Shown piece by piece: positions 28,334-37,370 of a DNA stretch of 64,000 bases (its first letter is position 1; the number at the start of each line of letters is the position of its first letter). The notes beneath the pieces were generated by a model that was given only the letters and a program-made list of their open reading frames with translations, did not search any database and was not told where the DNA came from. Source of the stretch: Paramesorhizobium salinisoli (lineage in GTDB: Bacteria; Pseudomonadota; Alphaproteobacteria; Rhizobiales; Rhizobiaceae); NCBI RefSeq assembly GCF_003335045.1, contig NZ_QOZG01000005.1, positions 186,001 to 250,000 of the forward strand, written 5' to 3'. The translations under genes and the position numbers were made by a program.

Positions 28334-29463
28334 GGTTTCACCTCCGCAAGTTCCAGCCCGAGCCCTTTGGCGAAGGCCACGAGATCGTTGCGTTTTTCCC
28401 CGGCCAGTGCGTCGTTGCCGCGCTTGAGCGCGGCAAGCGCATCATCGCGCCGGTTCAAGATCAGATAGGACCTGACGAGCCGCTTCCAGCCCTCGACATC
28501 GTCGGGATTCTGCTTCAGCCGCTCATCGAGGGTTGCGACCATCGAGTTGATCATCGCATTGCGATCTTCCGGGTTCATATTCGCTGCGGCCTCGACATCT
28601 TCCTGATCAGGCCCGTTCGCCGCGGCGACGGCTGGATTCCTGATCCGTTCGATCGCGGTCTTGAGCTGGTCGCGCCAAGGCGCGTCGGCGGGAGCCTTGT
28701 CAAGGAAATTCTGCAGCAGATCGGCCGCGTCGCCGTTCCGGCCTTCCTGCATCAGCCCCCTCGCGATCATGAAGCGCGGGCGGATATCGTTGGGGTCCAG
28801 GGCCGCGGCGCGTTCGAACATCGCTTGCGCGTCTCCGGTAATGGTTCCGCCGGCGACGAGCGCCAATGCTTCTCCAAGGCCGAGCGTGCGTTCCGCCGAT
28901 TCGCCCTGCAGGCGTATCGCATTCCTGTAGGCGTTGACTGCGTCCTGGGGCCGCTGCAGGCGCAGATAGACGGGCGCGAGAACGTCCCAGCCCTGTCCGT
29001 CGTCAGGATTCTGGGCGAGATGCGCTTCCGCCCTAGCGATGAGTTCATTTACCGATCCGTCGGCCGGGTTCTTCGCCATGCGCTCGGCCAATGGTTGGGC
29101 CGGCACATCGGGAGAACCGGTCAGCGCATAGAGGCTCCATGAGATCAGCGGGACTGAGAGGACGGCGGAAAGAACAACCCAGCGCGCGCCTTGCATGCCG
29201 GGAATTTTCGTATTGTCCTGCTGCTTCGCCTCATGCTCCGCCTTCAGCATGCGACGGCCGATCTCGGCACGCGCCTGCTCCGCGCTTTGCGGATCTATCA
29301 GGCCGCGCGCCGCATCGGCATCGACTTCGCGCATCTGATCGCGATAGACTTCAAGGTCATATTGTCCGTCCGCGGCATCCGCCGTCTTCCGCCGCGTCAA
29401 CGGAAGAAGAACCGCAAGTGTCGCAGCGAAGGTCAGAAGAACAGCGATCAGCCAGAATTCCAT
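28330..29463 (-). CDS. ccmI: Cytochrome c biogenesis protein CcmI/CycH
   Basis: CcmI holds apocytochrome c for the heme lyase. The start at 29463 ([10 protein letters not shown]) puts the first transmembrane helix at the N-terminus as in other CcmI proteins; in-frame ATGs at 29475 and 29508 are possible, and no candidate has a strong Shine-Dalgarno. A second helix lies near residues 110-130 ([20 protein letters not shown]), followed by TPR-type helical repeats ([31 protein letters not shown]). It is the first gene of the cyc operon. Confidence 0.93.
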   Translation of the reverse strand: MEFWLIAVLLTFAATLAVLLPLTRRKTADAADGQYDLEVYRDQMREVDADAARGLIDPQSAEQARAEIGRRMLKAEHEAKQQDNTKIPGMQGARWVVLSAVLSVPLISWSLYALTGSPDVPAQPLAERMAKNPADGSVNELIARAEAHLAQNPDDGQGWDVLAPVYLRLQRPQDAVNAYRNAIRLQGESAERTLGLGEALALVAGGTITGDAQAMFERAAALDPNDIRPRFMIARGLMQEGRNGDAADLLQNFLDKAPADAPWRDQLKTAIERIRNPAVAAANGPDQEDVEAAANMNPEDRNAMINSMVATLDERLKQNPDDVEGWKRLVRSYLILNRRDDALAALKRGNDALAGEKRNDLVAFAKGLGLELAEVKP

Positions 29464-29543
29464 GCGCGCAGACATAATCGGCCCGCGCGGGGAATCCAAC
29501 CGGAACATTCATGAACGCGGGCAGATAGGGCAATTCGCCGCGA

Positions 29544-30005
29544 TCAGGTAAGCGGCGTCCAGCTTCCGTCGGGGTTGCGGCAAGCGGTTCCGCGCACGGT
29601 TTGCGGAGCAGCATCGATCGTGAATATGTGCGTGTATTGCCGGCAATTCTGAGAGCCAACCTGATAGGGCTGGGCGGCGATCACCTCTCCCGACGGGGTG
29701 CCGGAAGCGCTCTTCCAGCTCGTCGCCCGGCCGACGGGCGCATATTCGAGCGCTTTGTACTCCGCTTCGAGCGCCTTTTTGCGGTCAGCCGGATCGAGTC
29801 GGTTGGCGGCCGTGCCGATGAGACCGTTACCCAGTGCGCCCAATATGCCCATGCCGACCCCCGCGCCCGACGGCGCGTTCACCGGTGCTGCCGCCGAAGC
29901 GCCGGAACCCGGGCTCACGACGGGCGTTGGGCCGGAAATCGTGTTGCATGCGGACAGGCTGAACAGGGCCATGGAGAGCGCGATCGGTACAATAATGGGC
30001 TTCAT
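29544..30005 (-). CDS. Lipoprotein, 17-kDa surface antigen-like
   Basis: The 153-residue product begins with a lipoprotein signal peptide whose lipobox is LSAC (Cys at residue 20), so it is probably outer-membrane attached. A Gly-rich stretch (VGMGILGALGNGLIGTAANRL) follows, then a C-terminal region (QPYQVGSQNCRQYTHIFTID, GTACRNPDGSWTPL) matching the surface-antigen/glycine-zipper family. The function is structural or unknown. It lies alone between the cyc operon and feuQ on the same strand. Confidence 0.85.
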   Translation of the reverse strand: MKPIIVPIALSMALFSLSACNTISGPTPVVSPGSGASAAAPVNAPSGAGVGMGILGALGNGLIGTAANRLDPADRKKALEAEYKALEYAPVGRATSWKSASGTPSGEVIAAQPYQVGSQNCRQYTHIFTIDAAPQTVRGTACRNPDGSWTPLT

Positions 30006-30115
30006 GGTGATCTCAATTTCATTTTAGGTATGAATATCGAATGTTTGCCGGAGCTTATGTCAAGGGTTCTAATGATATGCGTTCCCGAAGCAATGTTCAA
30101 TTTCGCGCGGGGAAA

Positions 30116-31519
30116 TCAATTTTCAACAAGAGGTAGCACGATTCGTGCTGCAAGACCCCCCAGCGGTGATTTTTCCAACCGCAGCGTGCCGCCATATTCG
30201 CGCACCGTGTCCTGCACGATGGAAAGACCAAGTCCAGTGCCCGGCTTGGTTTTGTCGAGACGATGGCCGCGCATGAGCGCTTCCTGAATTCTTTCAGGCG
30301 CCAGCCCTGAGCCGTTATCCTCAATGGATATCTCAAAACCGGCATGCGGCAGCATATCGGTCTTCGCCTCGAAGCGTTTCGATGAAAGGCTCACTTTTAT
30401 GACGGAATGCCCCCATTTCGCGGCATTCTCCATCAGGTTTCCAATAATTTCCTCGAAATCCTCGCGCTCGCCAGCAAAGACGGCATTCGGCAGATTATTG
30501 TCGAAACTGACCGTATAGGTGGGGTTCAGCTTTGCCGTCACGCGGATCATCCGCTCCAGGACCGGCACGACGGGCGTGCGGAAAACGACGCTGTCGCGCT
30601 GGGCCGCGATGCGGGCGCGCTGCAGATAATGCTGAACCTGAACCTGCATCGCCTGGCTCTGCTCGACCACCACCCGGCCCTGTTCGCCACCAATACTGCG
30701 GCCTTCATTGACCAGGACGGAAAGGGGCGTTTTCAGGGAATGGGCGAGATTGCCGACCTGTGTGCGCGAACGTTCGACAATGCGGCGATTGTTTTCGATC
30801 AGCGCATTCATTTCCTGTGCAAGGGGTGCGATTTCAGTCGGCAAGGTACCATCGACGCGGCTCGAACGGCCCTCGCGGATATCGGCCAGCGACCCGCGCA
30901 CCTTGTCGAGCGGGCGCAATCCGAACAGGATGATCGCCGCATTGATGAGAATGCTGCCCAGTCCGAAGATGCCGAGATAGGTGTAGAGCGTGTTGCGGAA
31001 ATCGCGGATTTCCTTCTTCACTTCGCTCAGGTTTCCCATCACGCGGAAACGCGCCACACGATTTGCCGCGTCCAGGACCACTTCCGTCTCGACGACCGAA
31101 AGCTCCTCGCCCTTGAGGCCCTTTTCCGTATAGGTTCTCGTGAAGGACTGGTCGAACGGGACTATGGAGAGCGGTACCTGCGGTACGACATGTCCTGCCA
31201 GAGAGAGGGATTCAAGCCTGCCCTTCAGATTGCCGGAAACAGGCTCCACCGACCAGTACCAGCCCGAAAGCGGACTGGAATAGCGGATTTCACCCAGTTC
31301 CGGCCGCCCCTGCAACTCGCCTTCGGGAGAAACGCTGACGGCTCCGACAAGGCTGAAGAGGTGGGCGGAAAGAAGTCGCTTGAAGCTGCTCTCGCTTGCT
31401 TCGCGATATAGCGCCGAGATAACCGTGGCCACGACCACAAGTCCCACGATGACCCATATCGTCGAGAAGGTGACGACACGCAGCGCCAGCGAGCGCGGCG
31501 TCGGGATGAAGCGGAACAC
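30116..31519 (-). CDS. feuQ: Sensor histidine kinase FeuQ
   Basis: FeuQ is the kinase of a rhizobial two-component system linked to envelope and osmotic adaptation (including cyclic glucan export in Sinorhizobium). The 467-residue protein has an N-terminal helix (about residues 15-37), a periplasmic domain, a second helix near 190-210, a HAMP linker, a DHp box (NLAHSLKTPLSVLVNEG) and an HATPase_c domain (NLMENAAKWG, GTGLGLSIVQD). It starts two bases after the feuP stop. Family placement rests on sequence resemblance and on the small periplasmic protein encoded upstream. Confidence 0.88.
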   Translation of the reverse strand: MFRFIPTPRSLALRVVTFSTIWVIVGLVVVATVISALYREASESSFKRLLSAHLFSLVGAVSVSPEGELQGRPELGEIRYSSPLSGWYWSVEPVSGNLKGRLESLSLAGHVVPQVPLSIVPFDQSFTRTYTEKGLKGEELSVVETEVVLDAANRVARFRVMGNLSEVKKEIRDFRNTLYTYLGIFGLGSILINAAIILFGLRPLDKVRGSLADIREGRSSRVDGTLPTEIAPLAQEMNALIENNRRIVERSRTQVGNLAHSLKTPLSVLVNEGRSIGGEQGRVVVEQSQAMQVQVQHYLQRARIAAQRDSVVFRTPVVPVLERMIRVTAKLNPTYTVSFDNNLPNAVFAGEREDFEEIIGNLMENAAKWGHSVIKVSLSSKRFEAKTDMLPHAGFEISIEDNGSGLAPERIQEALMRGHRLDKTKPGTGLGLSIVQDTVREYGGTLRLEKSPLGGLAARIVLPLVEN

Positions 31520-31521
31520 CG

Positions 31522-32214
31522 TCAGTTGGGCGCGTCCTTCGTTGCATCAGCCCCTTGATCGGGCTTGATACGATAGCCCATGCCGCGCACCGTTTCGATC
31601 AGATCCATGCCCATCTTCTTGCGCAGGCGCCCGACGAAAACCTCGATCGTGTTGGAATCGCGGTCGAAATCCTGATCGTAGAGATGCTCGACCAATTCAC
31701 TGCGCGACACAACCTGATCCATGTGATGCATGAGATAGGAAAGCAGGCGGAATTCATGCGAGGTGAGCTTCAGCGTGATGCCGTCAATGCTCGCCTTGGA
31801 AGATTTCGTATCGAGACGCAGCGGACCACAGGTCAGTTCCGACGAGGCATGCCCGGCCGCGCGGCGGATCAGCGCCCGAAGCCTCGCCAGGATCTCCTCG
31901 ATATGGAACGGTTTGGCGACATAATCATCGGCGCCCGCATCAATGCCGGCCACCTTGTCGCTCCAGCGGTCGCGCGCGGTGAGCATCAGGACGGGCATGG
32001 TCCGCCCGTCGCGCCGCCAGCGCTCCAGAATGCTGATGCCATCCATCTGTGGCAGGCCGATATCGAGGATGACCGCATCATAGGGCTCGCTGTCGCCGAG
32101 GTAATGTCCCTCGACGCCATCATGGGCGCGATCCACCACATAGCCCGATTCAATCAGGGCCTCAGCGATCTGCCTGTTGAGATCCTTGTCGTCCTCAACG
32201 ATGAGAATTCGCAT
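31522..32214 (-). CDS. feuP: OmpR-family response regulator FeuP
   Basis: The 230-residue product has a receiver domain (EDD pocket, phospho-Asp in AVILDIGLPQMDG, Lys in YVAKPFH) and a winged-helix DNA-binding domain (LTSHEFRLLSYLM, EVFVGRLRKKMG, ETVRGMGYRI). It pairs with FeuQ directly downstream. A small signal-peptide-bearing gene 24 bases upstream completes a feuN-P-Q type arrangement. Confidence 0.9.
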   Translation of the reverse strand: MRILIVEDDKDLNRQIAEALIESGYVVDRAHDGVEGHYLGDSEPYDAVILDIGLPQMDGISILERWRRDGRTMPVLMLTARDRWSDKVAGIDAGADDYVAKPFHIEEILARLRALIRRAAGHASSELTCGPLRLDTKSSKASIDGITLKLTSHEFRLLSYLMHHMDQVVSRSELVEHLYDQDFDRDSNTIEVFVGRLRKKMGMDLIETVRGMGYRIKPDQGADATKDAPN

Positions 32215-32238
32215 ATCGCCCGCTCCGTTGTATGCCGC

Positions 32239-32535
32239 TCAGTTAGCGGGAACCGCAACCTCGACACGGCGCGGACGTTCGCCATCGCGGCCGGGAACGA
32301 GCACGACGACGACACACATATCCTTTCCGTTCTGCACGGAAGGCGTCGCTTTGGTGAGGGTTCCGCCCTGCTCGCTGGCAACCCGCTGCCCGATCGCGAC
32401 ACAATCACCTGCGACACGCGTCAGCAGCGTTGTCGTGAGGGGAGCGGTCATCGGCAGGCTGGCTGCATGAGCAGTGGTTGCACCGGCAAGCACGGCCAGG
32501 GCGGCGATAACTCTGGGAGCAGAAAAATGTTTCAT
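32239..32535 (-). CDS. Small periplasmic protein in the FeuN position
   Basis: The 98-residue product has a signal peptide (MKHFSAPRVIAALAVLAGATTAHA) and a short mature domain with two cysteines (GDCVAIGQRV and NGKDMCVVVVLVPG) that could form a disulfide. The start at 32535 is preferred to the adjacent ATG at 32538 because of the spacing to AAGG. In Sinorhizobium, a small periplasmic protein encoded just upstream of feuPQ (FeuN) restrains FeuQ. Position, size and export signal agree with that role, but I cannot confirm homology. Confidence 0.8.
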   Translation of the reverse strand: MKHFSAPRVIAALAVLAGATTAHAASLPMTAPLTTTLLTRVAGDCVAIGQRVASEQGGTLTKATPSVQNGKDMCVVVVLVPGRDGERPRRVEVAVPAN

Positions 32536-32578
32536 CATGGCGCCTTCTATAGCGCTTTTTAGCTGAACAATGAATGAA

Positions 32579-32618
32579 CGGTAAAGGCCCCAACGAGCCT
32601 TGCCGAGGCCTTCTACCG
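32579..32618 (-). terminator. Stem-loop between the GTA cluster and the feuN-like gene
   Basis: CGGTAAAGGCC (32579-32589) pairs with GGCCTTCTACCG (32607-32618) with one bulged base. It lies 20 bases after the last gene of the phage-like cluster and would insulate the feuN-P-Q operon from it. Confidence 0.5.
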
Positions 32619-32637
32619 CATATCATTAAACAGTTGC

Positions 32638-32844
32638 TTACGAAATCCTTGAATCCGCGTTGAAACGCCCGACGATAGCGATCAGGCCCGCGAGCGCGGT
32701 GACGATTTGCATGACGCTTTCGACGAGCGACTGCTGGTCGATCGTTTCGGCGGAAAAGCCGAGCAATCCGACGATCGAGACTGCAAAGGTCACTGCGGAG
32801 GCCCATATGGTCTTGGAAAGATACCATGGCTTGACTGCGTTCAT
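32638..32844 (-). CDS. Holin-like small membrane protein at the end of the GTA cluster
   Basis: The 68-residue product has two hydrophobic segments (about residues 10-31 and 43-60) separated by a polar loop and a short charged C-terminus (GRFNADSRIS), the layout of small phage holins. Its ATG overlaps the stop of the megatron gene (ATGA), so it belongs to the phage-like operon. A holin role in releasing particles is inference; no endolysin is encoded next to it. Confidence 0.7.
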   Translation of the reverse strand: MNAVKPWYLSKTIWASAVTFAVSIVGLLGFSAETIDQQSLVESVMQIVTALAGLIAIVGRFNADSRIS

Positions 32845-35800
32845 TCGTTTTCACCTTTCTGTGTTGGGTTGAGGTTAGAATTCACCCAGAGACGGGCGAA
32901 CCTGCCTGCCCCGGTTCTGGCGCTGACCATTGCCACCGCCAATTCGAAGGGTTCGGCAGGTTGGCCCAGATCGGCGATTCTATCCACCAGGGCATAAGTC
33001 CATCGCGGTTCCCTCGCCTCGACCCGGCGCAGGAGCGAGCCTTCCCGCCGGATTTCGACCTGATAGATTTCCTGCTCTTCGCCCAGCGGAATTTCGGCGC
33101 CAAACCAGCTATCCGCATCGATGCGGCCGCGCCGGATCCAGCTTGCGGTGATGTCGCCATTCGCCCATTGCCGGGCGGCAAGGTGGACGGGGCTTAGCGG
33201 CTGCAGCGCCCTGAGGCCCCCGACGGCTTCAACGGTATCGAAGTAGATGTCCGAAAAATCGCGTCCGGCCGTGCCGATCCGCCAGTTGAGCGCGAGGCCG
33301 ATCTCCGATGCCTGCAAGCCCGCGGGCACCACCGCCTCATCCAGCAGAATGAATGGCGTGCCGGTGGCTTTCGGGACCGATGCCTCTTCCTCTGTGCCAA
33401 GCTGGCCACGCAACAGGCATGTCAGCCGCCACTGGTTCTGCGCTATTTCCACCGCATCGAGAAACTGGAAGACCTCCCAGCTTCCGTTCGGTGCCTGCAC
33501 CAGCGCCGTGTTTGCGCCGTTGAAGAGCTGCGCCTTCGACCGGGACTGCAACTCGCCCGAATAGAGCAGCACATCAACCGGCTGCGCGTTTGCGAACCTG
33601 CCGCTTTGACCGGGCAGCAGTGGCGCGGTCAGTTCGCCGATGATCGCCCTGTTGCCGACAAGCGTCCGCGCGGAATATCCATCCGCCTGCGGCGATGCAT
33701 GGGCGCTGACGCCGCGCCATGGCCTGGCGTAGCAGGCGAGGCGGAACTGGCCTGCGGCATTCTCGGCACCCGGCCAAGCGGGCAGGTCGACCAAGTGGAA
33801 AAGCGGCTTTCCGTCATTCGTGGAGGGATTGCCTGGCCGCACCGGGGGCAATGTCCCGACATCGGGAGAGCGCACATGCGGCGCGATGGCGGCGGCCTGG
33901 ATATTGCGCGCAACGCCATCCTCCAAGGAGGTCACCACAAATTCGGTATTGCTGATATCGTGTGCGAGGCGGATCCTGTCGCCCACCGCCAGTCCGACAT
34001 GGTCCCATGGAACCACAAGGTTCTTCGTTCGCCTCTCCGCCCAGCGACGCGCCAGCCAGCCCTCCGCCAGCGCCCTCGCCTGTCCGGCTTCCATCGAGCC
34101 CGCCAGCGTCAGCGTCTCGATGCCCTGCCCCTTGCCCTCGTTGCGGCTCGCCACTGCGCTGCCGGTCTGGTAATCGCGCAGGGGATCGCTGAAGAACACC
34201 TCCACGGCGCCCGGAAGATCGTGGCGATCCTCCATGACCGACGTGATGGAGACCGCGTCGTCCGGCACGACGATATCTTCGAGCAGACATGGCGGGGACA
34301 ACCTGCTGGCGCTGCGAAAAACGAACCGGCCTTCCTCCTCGAAGGCATGGATACCGAAGAGCCCCAGCAAAGGGTCCAGAATCGAGCGCGCCGTCGATGG
34401 TTCGCCGATGACGAAGCCCGAGAGATAGCCGTCAGCGGCCGATGTATCCGGCGCATCCAGGCCGAAATCCCGGAAGATGGCCGAGATCAGGTCATCAAGC
34501 GCGACGCCGCTCAGCCGCCCGTTCAGCCAGTGACCGAGCCGCCAGTTGTCGGCGTCTCCCCAGAGAGCGCCATTGAGCGGAAATTCCGGGAAAGGACGGG
34601 TATCCCAGGCCCAGAGATAGATGCGCCGGCTGTCCAGCATCGTTCCGCCGTAAAGGGGAGAAACGGGATTGCCGCCGTTTTCCGTGCGGTTCCAGTAGTC
34701 GAGATGCGCGCCGAGAAAGCGGCTCTGCGCCAGATCGGAGCGCGAGCCGTCCGAAAAATAGGGAATGGCATTCTCGGAGGATTTCGGATCGGGAAAGACA
34801 TTGGGCTGATTGGCCGCCTTGTCCACGGCGGGGCAGCCGAGCTCGGTAAACCAGAATGGCTTCGATTTCGGCTGCCATGCGGTGGGCGCCACGCTTTCCG
34901 CACCGCCGATCCGGTTATAATGCGGGTTTTCCCACCAGCTCTTCAAATCCTTGTAGCGGAAGACCCAGGGCTTGCCGGCCAGGCCATCCGATATGGGCGA
35001 GCGAACGCGGTTCTGGCGATCTTCAGCGCTGGCATAGTACCAGTCAAATCCTTCCCCGCCCGCAATGCTGCCGATAAGTCCGTCGCCATCATATGCGCCG
35101 CTGATCTTGTCCGGTCCGAAACGCCTGTCGTCCTCGTCGCGCCAATCGGAGAGCGGCATGTAATTGTCGATGCCGACGGCATCAATGGCCGGATGCGCCC
35201 ATAGGGGATCGAGATGGAAAAAGACGTCGCCGCTGCCGTCCTGCGGGTGATGGCCGAAATATTCCGACCAGTCGGCGGCATAGGTCAGCTTGCAGGCGTT
35301 GCCCAGGCGGGAGCGGATTTCGGCTGCGAGTTCACCGAGGCCGGAGACGAAGGGAAAGCCATTCGCGCCGTCGCGGAGCGTCGTGAGGCCGCGCAATTCC
35401 GAGCCGATGATAAAGGCATCGACGCCGCCGGCACTCGATGCCAGATCGGCGCAGTGCCGCACCAGCCGCCGGTAACCCCATTCGCCGTCGAGAAAGGCGG
35501 CGATCTGGACGGCGGCGGCCGCTGTCCGGTCAGCCGTCCCCTCCTGCCCCGGCCCGGGAAAGCAGGTGATGCGTCCGCGCCAGGGATAGACTGGCTGCGT
35601 TTCCCCGCCATAGGGCGACGGCAGATGGTTATCCCCGGGGATATCCATCATGATGAAGGGATAGACAGTGACCTTGAGGCCCCGGGCTTTGGCATCGCGG
35701 ATCGCGGCGGTGACGCTATCGTCGGAAGGCGTGCCGCCATAGGCTGCACCCTCACCATTGCGGGAGACGAGATGCGCCGTGCTGCGCGCCAGCCCATCGA

Positions 35801-36698
35801 CACGCCAGTCCTTGCTGGGCCGTCGTGCATTCCGCTCGACGATGCCCGGCCTGATCCGGCATTCCCCAGCACGAAGATCGTCACCGAACCAGGGCACGAC
35901 CAGCGCCACATGTTCAAGATCGGGACAGAGCGCCTGCAATTCATCCATCGAGGCGGTCCAGTCGCTTGGTCCACGCAGCGCATTGCGGTTGATCGCGCGC
36001 GTCTCTCCGGGCTTGGGCTGGTCCGTTACCACGTCAGGCGAAAGGCCGAACTCGGTCGAGCCGGGAATAAGCGCGACGGCCGTGATGCTCCGCGCCAGAT
36101 TGCCCACGGGCCGCATCACCTCGAACTGGATCTGCGGAAGCCTGTTGCCGTAATCGTCGATGGGCATGCGCTCGAAGACGACATAGGCGGTGCCGCGATA
36201 GGCGGGAGCATTGCCTTCGCCCTGCTTGGCCTCGATCAGCGGATCGGGCATCTGGTCGCCAGTGCCGCGATAGATGCGCATCTCGACCGTGGTTTGGTCG
36301 ATTTCCCTGCCATTGGCCCAGATGCGGCGGATCCCTGCGATCTCGCCTTCCGCGATGGCATAGGCGGCATTGGCGAAATAGCTGTAATTCGTGGTTTTCG
36401 CGCCGCCCTTGCCGCCCTGGCGGGTCGTGGTCGCCTTTTCCTCGAAACGGGTAGCCCAGATCAGCGTGCCGGAAAGGCGCGCTGTGCCGTAGACAAAAGG
36501 CAGGGCGGCGCCCTCCTCCGCCGTCGTCGGCTTGGCGCCGGCCAGTCGCGGCCCTTCCGTGCGGCGCGTCGAATTGATCAGCGCGGTATCGATGAGATAG
36601 CCGCCCAGCGCGCCCGCCGCAGCACCGATCGTACCGCCAAGCGTGCCGAGAAAGCCGCCGAGATAAGCGCCGGCAGCTTGCAGAACGAGTGTCGCCAT
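32841..36698 (-). CDS. GTA baseplate multidomain protein (megatron, g15-like)
   Basis: The 1285-residue product has a hydrophobic Gly/Ala-rich N-terminus (AGAYLGGFLGTLGGTIGAAAGALGG), a tail-attachment region (PFVYGTARLSGTLIWATRFE), a glycoside-hydrolase-like GTA TIM-barrel domain in the first half (YAADWSEYFGHH, WFTELGCPAVDKAAN) and a phage tail domain in the second half. This is the architecture of RcGTA g15, the host-contacting baseplate protein. It is the last large structural gene and is intact. Repeat R3 separates it from the NlpC/P60 gene. Confidence 0.93.
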   Translation of the reverse strand: MATLVLQAAGAYLGGFLGTLGGTIGAAAGALGGYLIDTALINSTRRTEGPRLAGAKPTTAEEGAALPFVYGTARLSGTLIWATRFEEKATTTRQGGKGGAKTTNYSYFANAAYAIAEGEIAGIRRIWANGREIDQTTVEMRIYRGTGDQMPDPLIEAKQGEGNAPAYRGTAYVVFERMPIDDYGNRLPQIQFEVMRPVGNLARSITAVALIPGSTEFGLSPDVVTDQPKPGETRAINRNALRGPSDWTASMDELQALCPDLEHVALVVPWFGDDLRAGECRIRPGIVERNARRPSKDWRVDGLARSTAHLVSRNGEGAAYGGTPSDDSVTAAIRDAKARGLKVTVYPFIMMDIPGDNHLPSPYGGETQPVYPWRGRITCFPGPGQEGTADRTAAAAVQIAAFLDGEWGYRRLVRHCADLASSAGGVDAFIIGSELRGLTTLRDGANGFPFVSGLGELAAEIRSRLGNACKLTYAADWSEYFGHHPQDGSGDVFFHLDPLWAHPAIDAVGIDNYMPLSDWRDEDDRRFGPDKISGAYDGDGLIGSIAGGEGFDWYYASAEDRQNRVRSPISDGLAGKPWVFRYKDLKSWWENPHYNRIGGAESVAPTAWQPKSKPFWFTELGCPAVDKAANQPNVFPDPKSSENAIPYFSDGSRSDLAQSRFLGAHLDYWNRTENGGNPVSPLYGGTMLDSRRIYLWAWDTRPFPEFPLNGALWGDADNWRLGHWLNGRLSGVALDDLISAIFRDFGLDAPDTSAADGYLSGFVIGEPSTARSILDPLLGLFGIHAFEEEGRFVFRSASRLSPPCLLEDIVVPDDAVSITSVMEDRHDLPGAVEVFFSDPLRDYQTGSAVASRNEGKGQGIETLTLAGSMEAGQARALAEGWLARRWAERRTKNLVVPWDHVGLAVGDRIRLAHDISNTEFVVTSLEDGVARNIQAAAIAPHVRSPDVGTLPPVRPGNPSTNDGKPLFHLVDLPAWPGAENAAGQFRLACYARPWRGVSAHASPQADGYSARTLVGNRAIIGELTAPLLPGQSGRFANAQPVDVLLYSGELQSRSKAQLFNGANTALVQAPNGSWEVFQFLDAVEIAQNQWRLTCLLRGQLGTEEEASVPKATGTPFILLDEAVVPAGLQASEIGLALNWRIGTAGRDFSDIYFDTVEAVGGLRALQPLSPVHLAARQWANGDITASWIRRGRIDADSWFGAEIPLGEEQEIYQVEIRREGSLLRRVEAREPRWTYALVDRIADLGQPAEPFELAVAMVSARTGAGRFARLWVNSNLNPTQKGENE

Positions 36699-36730
36699 GG
36701 GGATTAAAGCCTTCTAATTAAAATAGAAAC

Positions 36731-36912
36731 ATTGGCAGGACAGCGCCCCCCTCTGTCCTGCCGGACATCTCCCCCGCGAGGGGGGAGATTGGCCGCCACC
36801 AATGACGGATCTTTATTCCAACATTTGCGATTGGTGCCGCCGCTCATGAAAGCGTAATCTCCCCCCATGCGGGGGAGATGGGCGGCAGCCCAGAGGGGGC
36901 GCTGTCCCGCTA
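36731..36912. repeat. Palindromic repeat element R3, inside the GTA cluster
   Basis: The left arm reads CAGCGCCCCCCTCTGTCC then a CTCCCCCGCGAGGGGGGAG hairpin. The right arm is the inverted form with GGGCGGCAGCCCAGAGGGGG and GCTGTCCCGC. It fills the gap between the megatron and NlpC/P60 genes. Confidence 0.85.
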
Positions 36913-36914
36913 AC

Positions 36915-37370
36915 CTATCCACCTAAAAAATTGTCTTGTGCTGGAAACACAAACACCCGCGCTATCTTTCTGCGCCATTGCGGAACGAGCGCCGACGCCA
37001 TGACACGGTGCCCCTCATAAGCATGGATGAAGCGGTTCTCCGGCGCGAGAATGCCGAGATGCTTGGCGGCGACGGATGGACGCCAGCGGAACACCAGGAG
37101 ATCGCCCGGCAGCATCATATCCAAAGGTTTCTCAGCCATGTGGCGTCGCGCCGCGTCGATCAGCGGATCGCCGCCGCCGGCCTCCGCCCAATCGGGCGCG
37201 TAGGTTCCGGGTTGCTCCGGCTCCTCGCCATAGAGCGCGCGCCAGATGCCGCGGACGAGGCCCAGGCAGTCGCAGCCGATGCCCTTCGATGATCCGCCGT
37301 GGCGATAGGGCGTGCCTATCCAGTCCTCCGCCTCGCGCAGGACGGATGATGCGGTCGTTATCTCGTTCAT
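36915..37370 (-). CDS. GTA cell-wall peptidase, NlpC/P60 family (g14-like)
   Basis: The 151-residue product has the NlpC/P60 catalytic Cys in GCDCLGLVRG and the His in KHLGILAPENRFIHAYEG. RcGTA g14 is a tail-tip peptidase that opens the murein of the recipient during DNA delivery. The gene starts at an ATGA overlap with the stop of the DUF2163 gene, and its stop lies next to repeat R3. The length is normal for the phage subgroup. Confidence 0.93.
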   Translation of the reverse strand: MNEITTASSVLREAEDWIGTPYRHGGSSKGIGCDCLGLVRGIWRALYGEEPEQPGTYAPDWAEAGGGDPLIDAARRHMAEKPLDMMLPGDLLVFRWRPSVAAKHLGILAPENRFIHAYEGHRVMASALVPQWRRKIARVFVFPAQDNFLGG

